Shown here one piece after another: positions 59,018-64,000 of a DNA stretch of 64,000 bases. The notes under the pieces are model-generated. The model was not told where the DNA came from and did no database searches. It worked only from the letters and a program-made list of their open reading frames with translations. This DNA is from Morinoia aosen (lineage: Eukaryota; Arthropoda; Malacostraca; Amphipoda; Talitridae): NCBI GenBank assembly GCA_030386875.1, contig CM059558.1, positions 10,921,501 to 10,985,500 of the forward strand, in the 5' to 3' direction. The translations under genes were made by a program, and so were the position numbers. How positions within the stretch are numbered: position 1 is the stretch's first letter; the number at the start of each line of letters is the position of its first letter.

Positions 59018-59989
59018 CAGGGCTGCCACTCTAGATATTATATAGCTAGATCTAGATGTTTTTGCTGAAGCCGAGATGTAAAATTTCGAACCTAGATATT
59101 AGCTATAAGATCTATATAGTTTTTTCAGCGTGCTAGAAATTTTCTAGCTAAAATTACAATTAAGCTATGTATATGATAGAGAACTGTAAATTCGAATTAG
59201 GAATTTACCGTAATGGTTGGTTACTACTTCATTCTTATCATATTTGTTAATTTACTTAATCAAATTGTCTGAATAGTGAAGCAACCATATTCTGATCATG
59301 TTATGTTCACATTATGAACGACACCAAGATGGCTATTTCACGGTTCATAAGCTACAGCACACTATCTCCAATTGCAAACTAGTGATGATATCAAAAAATC
59401 ATGGAATAAAATGCACATACATTATCAAGCATGTATTGTGGCCTCATTTTGACGAAAGACTGACCAATGATATTGGCAACAAGGAGTTCAGTTTATTGTT
59501 GGATGGAAGCAATGATATTTCTATCAGGAAACTACTTGGTGTATCAGTTATATACTAAAGTAATGCATCTAATAAAGTAGAATCAACTCACTTAGTAATT
59601 GCAAAATTATTAAAAGTGATGAAGATAGCGGTGTGAAAGCCTTAAAACAATTGTTGATAAGTAGGAATCTGAGCATTGATAATTGCAATACAATAGAGAC
59701 TGACCTTTCTACTCGCAACAAGTGTGAAATTGAAGAATATTGGGATACCAAGCTTTATTAGGGTAAATATCATGATACTAGATAATTTATATAAAGATAA
59801 ATTGCCTAATATAAAGCAATTTATGATATACATATTCATATATGCTATTGTTCAACTAATTTATTATAGTAGATAATTAATTTATTTCTAGATATATTTT
59901 TGGATGTTTTATTTTTAAATCTAGATGTTTCTAGATATTTTTTGAGGTCACACTAGATTTTTTGTTCAAAAAAAAAAGGGGCAGCCATG
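59018..59989 (+). mobile_element. 972-bp hAT relic with degenerate termini
   Basis: The left end CAGGGCTGCC (59018) and the right end GGCAGCCATG (59980-59989) are inverse with one mismatch. The flanking octamers CTGCTCAA (59010-59017) and CAGCACAA (59990-59997) agree at 6 of 8 positions, as for an eroded 8-bp duplication. Both subterminal regions are crowded with CTAGAT/ATCTAG motifs (about 59031-59110 and 59890-59960), a common hAT feature. The interior holds a hAT transposase fragment on the plus strand. Confidence 0.72.
59298..59720 (+). pseudogene. hAT transposase fragment
   Basis: KCTYIIKHVLWPHFDERLTN, then FSLLLDGSNDISIRKLLGVS and VIY, fit the hAT catalytic-domain start (family: FSLIxDESTDVSxxKxLxVxxRY) with the first acidic residue retained. 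After a stop (59556) and a shift, ALKQLLISRNLSIDNCNTI continues the family order. The remainder of the transposase is deleted. Confidence 0.78.
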
Positions 59990-60696
59990 CAGCACAAAAC
60001 CAGTCAGTGTGGCCTGCTGCTATGAAATATGGATTGCTGTAGACGAGCTTGTGTGAATATTGTTGCTGCTGCTAATGCTGCATCGTAAGCTACGTAATCT
60101 CTTTTTTATTTGCATGAGTGAAATGTTACTATATTCGTTCATTTTCATTAAAATATAATGGAAAGCAGCCTTCTTATATTCGCAGCTTTTAGTCTGCCAA
60201 AGGCATTGATGGGCTTAGTACATTTCAATTAATAGCAGTGTAGTTTCTCGCGGCAGTGTTGAGTCAGCCATATCGGATGAGTGAGAGGCGCTACCTCACT
60301 TGATGACTACCAACTGCACACTGACCGGTCTAGAGCTGCGCCGCTCACACGTGCGGCGCTGCACGAATTCGTTCAAAGCGAATAGGGAATTTCGAACACA
60401 CACACACAAATATGAACCTCTGTGGTGAGCCTCGTCTACCCGAGTCACGCCTCAAGGGTAAACACCCCTTAAGTTCCCGGTACGGTGGCTCCTCACGCGG
60501 TGTTCTGCTATTCTTGTGTAAATACTGCGTGACGTCATCCCGACGTACGCCGATGTGCACTGCACACAACTATATTTATAAATGACACAAGAACGCATTA
60601 GACCAGGGGAACGCATTATTCCAATTCCTTGCGCCGAAAAAATTTAGCAATACAAAAAAAAATTGTTTTGCTTGTATTCGTGATGTGTGTACTTTT
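59990..60696. other. unassigned DNA
   Basis: Includes a (CA)n run at about 60395-60409 and a GC-richer stretch (60320-60560) with a 74-codon minus frame that I cannot assign. Confidence 0.4.
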
Positions 60697-60850
60697 TGCA
60701 CTAATTTGAATTCTTTGTATTTTACACAACTGAAGATGGAGCTGGACCCCGAAACGTTTTCGATTTTGTTTTTTTCTCAATTTGAGTAAATATGACTAAT
60801 TTAATTAGCATTTTCTTCGCTTTTTAAATTTTTAGTAGCATTGCGATTCA
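60697..60850 (+). repeat. 5' terminal repeat (pLTR) of the Penelope-like element
   Basis: TTTTCGATTTTGTTTTTT, then AATTTGAGTAAATATGACTA and CTTCGCTTTT, recurs directly at 62534-62620 after the RT remnant, and in inverse orientation at 58403-58558. Direct pseudo-LTRs with inverted partial copies are a known layout of Penelope-like elements. Confidence 0.8.
60730..60755 (+). ncRNA. hammerhead-ribozyme-like core in the PLE terminal repeat
   Basis: CTGAAGA (60730-60736) and CGAAAC (60750-60755) are the two conserved blocks of a hammerhead catalytic core (CUGANGA ... GAAA), separated by a short stem II region (TGG-AGCTGGA-CCC). PLE terminal repeats are known to carry minimal hammerhead motifs, so the position fits. 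Stem II would have only about two good pairs and I did not model stems I and III, so activity is doubtful. Confidence 0.5.
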
Positions 60851-62510
60851 AGCAAAGTGATAAATTTTTTAGACATATTGGGCAAGGATACGGTGAAGAA
60901 GGAACTCGTTTACTCAGAAGATATAGTGACCTTATGCGAAAAATTTCCAAGACAGTGTTAGATATTGATTTTCTCACCAAGTGCAAAGTTTACAACGTAT
61001 TTCCTAAATTCTTGAGATTCCGGCTCTACAAACGCTGCTTGCATACAACCTCCTTTTACAAGTCTTTTCAGAGCAAACTCCTGTCTCGTGAGCTTGGGTG
61101 CAAGAAGAAAACACTTGCAAACCTAACTTCAAAGGTGTCGGACGTGGAACGCAGTGTTGGATGCCTGTTTTCGGGGCTTGATGCCTTTGCGGTCCGGCGG
61201 CACGTGAGGATCTCTACAACGCAGTTCGAAGATACTACACGCAGAACCCATACGAAGAAACTTGGTAATCTGGGCATTCATAATGATATTCGTCCATGTG
61301 ATCCGGAAAAAGTTGTATTCAATTATAGTTCTTTTAGCCTAGCACCTCGTACGAAATTACTTTCAGCTTTCGGATTAGAGTTCTGCATCCCGGTGTTTAA
61401 AATCAACTTTTATAAATATTTTTTAACTCTTGAGAAGCTTGCGTTTATTTCAAAAAGAATAATTCCTCTAATTATGGAGAGTTCCTGGGTAGGTTGAAGT
61501 CACTGGCTCACATTATTATTATTATCTTCCTGGTTTTACCACCGCAGCCGCACAAGTGTTGATCTCAGCAGTGATACTCTGTTATATTGGTTTGTTGCGT
61601 TAAATTTTTCTTGTCGTTTCCGTTTCAGGGCGAGTGGGTTCTGTAGTAGTTAATCCACTGCGTAGGCAAGTATCACTTTCAGATGTAGTTGTAGAAGTTT
61701 ATTTGTCTGATAAAGTTGTACAACGGTCCCCCAAACCTCACCTGGTCGCCATCTCCAAGGTAACCCTCCAAGGCGTCCGGGGGACGTCCGCCAAACCAAA
61801 GGTTCCGCGCAACATCATGACACCGTCACTGGCTCACAAGCATTTTTACGGTTTCAAAGCCAACAAAGTTTTTTCGGCTGTTTTTAGGAAAGGTGATTTT
61901 TCGCTTCTGAAGTTCCTTGCGAACAATGATGAACTGATCGTTTGTAAACCAGACAATGGTAGGGGGATGGTAATAGTAGATAAAAAGCAATATCATAAAA
62001 GTCTTTTTGAATACTATCTGAATTTTCTAAATTTACTGAAGTTTTTACAAAATTAATAAATACATCCTAAAGCTAGAAGATCGTATTAACAATTTCCTAC
62101 GTAAACTAAAAGACAATTCTCTACTATCAGCTGAAACCAATTCTAAACTTCATGTTTCGGGATCGAGTCCAGGTGTCCTCTATGGCTTACCCAAAATTCA
62201 CATTCACAAGCCAGACTTTGCTACAGTGTTACAATTCCGACCCATTTTTCCCAGCTGTCAATTCTCCTAATTTAATTATAAACTAGCTAAATTTCTGGTG
62301 CCTGTTTTGAATCATTTGACAACTAACGAATTCACTGTTCAGAACTCTTTCGAGTTTAGCAAGAAATTAAAAACTATCGAAAAAGCCCAAAATTGAAAAA
62401 GTCCAAAAGCCCTTTTGACGTTGAGAACCGATTCACAAATATTCCTTTTCTTTAAACTATAGAAATTTGTTCAAATTCTGTGTTACGTTCATCTGAAGAT
62501 ACAATCATAG
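60841..62510 (+). pseudogene. Penelope-like reverse transcriptase remnant
   Basis: The first piece (60841-61497, 218 codons) ends with VFNYSSFSLAPRTKLLSAFG, then LEFCIPVF and YKYFLTLEKL, the PLE pre-RT signature (N-S ... L-S-x-G-L-x-F-x-P). The second (61634-62056) has DELIVCKPDNGRGMVIVDKK (family: KADKGRGVVILD). Further pieces with stops and shifts follow in order: VLYGLPKIHIHKPDF, FRPIFPSCQF, KLAKFLVPVLNHLTTNEFTV, NSFEFSKKLK, and FDVENRFTNIPF carrying the first catalytic Asp. It stops before the second catalytic motif (YxDD), and no GIY-YIG domain is present. A 136-bp gap between the first two pieces looks like an intron (see findings). Confidence 0.85.
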
Positions 62511-62533
62511 GCCTTAATCGGAAATTTGACTAG

Positions 62534-62620
62534 TTTTTCGATTTTGTTTTTTCTTAATTTGAGTAAATATGACTAGTTTTATTGAAATTTCCTTCGCTTT
62601 TAAATTTCTATTGACATAAA
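62534..62620 (+). repeat. 3' copy of the Penelope-like terminal repeat
   Basis: Direct copy of 60757-60845 with a few substitutions, directly after the truncated RT. It lacks the hammerhead-like part. Confidence 0.78.
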
Positions 62621-62982
62621 CATTAGATATGTTTTTTTTTAAACATGGCTTTGTTGCTTCAGGTGAGATTTTTGAAGCACTCACAATAAATTCATGATAA
62701 GCAGCATAAATTTGCACCTTATATCTAAAAGATTTTGATAACAGCAAATAGAACACCATAAATGGTAAACATAGGAAAGTTCGGTATCTTCAAAAATACA
62801 TTTAAAATAATGCTTGGAACTTTACCATTTGCAAATAAATAACTACCATAAAAAGTAGCACTTTCTTATAGAAAACCATAGACAAGATTTTGCATCTCTT
62901 CTCTAAACAAGAGGATAATTTATTCCAATCAATCAAGCAAGCCAGGTACATATCATCTAGTACAATAGTTTGGTTAATGATA

Positions 62983-63520
62983 AGGAGATGCAACTAATCG
63001 AATTTCAAAATTTTATTGCCTGTATCATTCTAATTACATCGAAATAAGCAACTTTTTTATTTGCACTTTTTAGGGTAAATGAGTATATAACGAGTTATAG
63101 CAGTAAATCACTAACCGCAACTCTAGTGTTTGAAGCGGGAAGAAATTGTTCCGAAAGGAAGACTACAATGGACTCTCCCTTCCGACGCGCTCGAATGATC
63201 CAGCGCATTCCAGGCATCAAAGACAAAAATTAACATACCGCTATAACTCGTTTAATACTCATTTGTCCCAAAAAGCGCATAGAAGAAAAGTGGTTTATTT
63301 CGATGTAATTACCATGATTCAAGCAACAAAAATTCTTCAATCGATAAGTAGCTGTTTATTCAAGCGCTTTCCAGCCATCAATGATGAAAATTAACATACC
63401 GCTATAACTCGTTAAATACTCATTTGCCCCAAAAAGTGTATGGACGAAAAGTTGTTTATTTTGATGTAAGCACCATGATACAGGCAAAAAAATTTTGAAA
63501 ATCGATTAGTTGCATCTCCT
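62983..63520. mobile_element. 538-bp TA-flanked foldback element
   Basis: The ends AGGAGATGCAACTAATCGA and TCGATTAGTTGCATCTCCT are perfect inverses, each bordered by TA (62981-62982, 63521-63522). The arms extend about 130 bp (AACGAGTTATAGC / GCTATAACTCGTT). The right arm is partly duplicated: AACATACCGCTATAACTCGTT occurs at about 63231 and again at about 63393. There is no transposase. Confidence 0.85.
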
Positions 63521-63522
63521 TA

Positions 63523-64000
63523 ACATTGACCAATAGTTTTTTAAATGCCTTATAGCTAAAATCAAGCCGCCATGATGGTTTAAATTTTAGGTTTGACGGC
63601 TCGAAACACTTGAATTTTAGCAACAAGGGAGGAAGTTATTAGGAATTAATCTAATAACTTTAGATAAGATAGGCTTTTCAACAAAAACCAGAGCTATTGG
63701 GAAGATGCATTTAAAATATTGAACACAAGTTTTACAGTCTGGCAGTCCAAACTAGCTTTCATGCTGAGAACTGTAGATTCTACCCAGGTAGCAAAATTTA
63801 TTGACCTAATATTGAGCCAATATACAGTCTCAATATTGACTGGATATTCAAAATGAACATTGGGGCAATACCTTATTTTAAAAAATTCGGTTGATATTGG
63901 AAAAATATATTGGCCCAATAACAATATTATCATCAACCCAATATCAACTAATTATTGCACCAATCTCTACTTGATAATGAGGTGTTCCCTACAATAACAT
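63523..64000. other. unassigned, with CAATAT-rich tract
   Basis: CAATAT/ATATTG motifs recur about ten times between 63808 and 63945, often as CCAATAT or TCAATATTGA. No gene is seen. Confidence 0.5.

Noticed and set aside
1..64000. CRISPR arrays, bacterial operons or phage modules
   Set aside because: The tandem arrays have no unique spacers of constant length, no cas-like genes are present, and transposable-element content and splice signals indicate a eukaryotic nuclear genome.

Overview
The window reads as a gene-poor, AT-rich stretch of an animal nuclear genome, most probably an arthropod. There are no operons, no Shine-Dalgarno-led ORFs and no rRNA or complete tRNA genes. Most open frames are under 100 codons and look like chance. 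Evidence for an arthropod: a short interstitial run of the insect-type telomere pentamer (TTAGG/GGTTA, 10085-10114) and a mix of Penelope-like, I/Jockey-type LINE, hAT, Tc1/mariner-like, Ty3/gypsy-like and TA-flanked foldback elements. The species cannot be named from sequence alone.

Layout. 0-10 kb: a 14-bp minisatellite (1277-1750), a foldback repeat (2720-3062), one possible terminal exon of an F5/8-type C (fucolectin-like) protein (4759-4977) and a near-perfect 1-kb palindromic element with TA flanks (7666-8685). 10-19 kb: mostly unassigned DNA, diverged ~67-101-bp repeat units and a dead DD41D-spaced transposase (16520-17280). 19.9-25.3 kb: a complete LTR element on the minus strand with ~1.17-kb LTRs, a tRNA-Leu primer site, a polypurine tract and a TCTA target duplication, but no gag or pol, so a non-autonomous (LARD-like) retrotransposon. 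26-29 kb: a broken two-TM minus-strand frame and an isolated ~300-codon Gag-like ORF (27762-28667).

37.5-40.2 kb: the best candidate for a host protein-coding gene. It has several small plus-strand exons whose GT-AG sites and phases agree, and one splice acceptor lies in a 54-bp tandem duplication. 41-48 kb: satellites (26-bp, 36-bp and an AT-rich palindromic array), a hAT C-terminal remnant and a gypsy-like integrase fragment. 47.6-52.6 kb: several copies of a ~280-bp dispersed repeat. One copy is split by a 3163-bp DNA transposon (49158-52320) with an 8-bp target duplication and a decayed minus-strand transposase.

53.9-57.4 kb: an I/Jockey-type LINE with two CCHC-bearing/APE-bearing ORFs that overlap as TAATG. 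58.4-62.6 kb: a Penelope-like element (RT fragment, terminal repeats, hammerhead-like core, possible intron), with a small hAT relic (59018-59989) between it and an inverted terminal-repeat copy. The window ends with a second TA-flanked foldback (62983-63520) and a CAATAT-rich tract.

The elements do not act together as a pathway. The window records successive insertions: the dispersed repeat came before the 3.2-kb transposon inside it, and the LTR element, whose LTRs differ at only about 20 positions by eye, is among the youngest.
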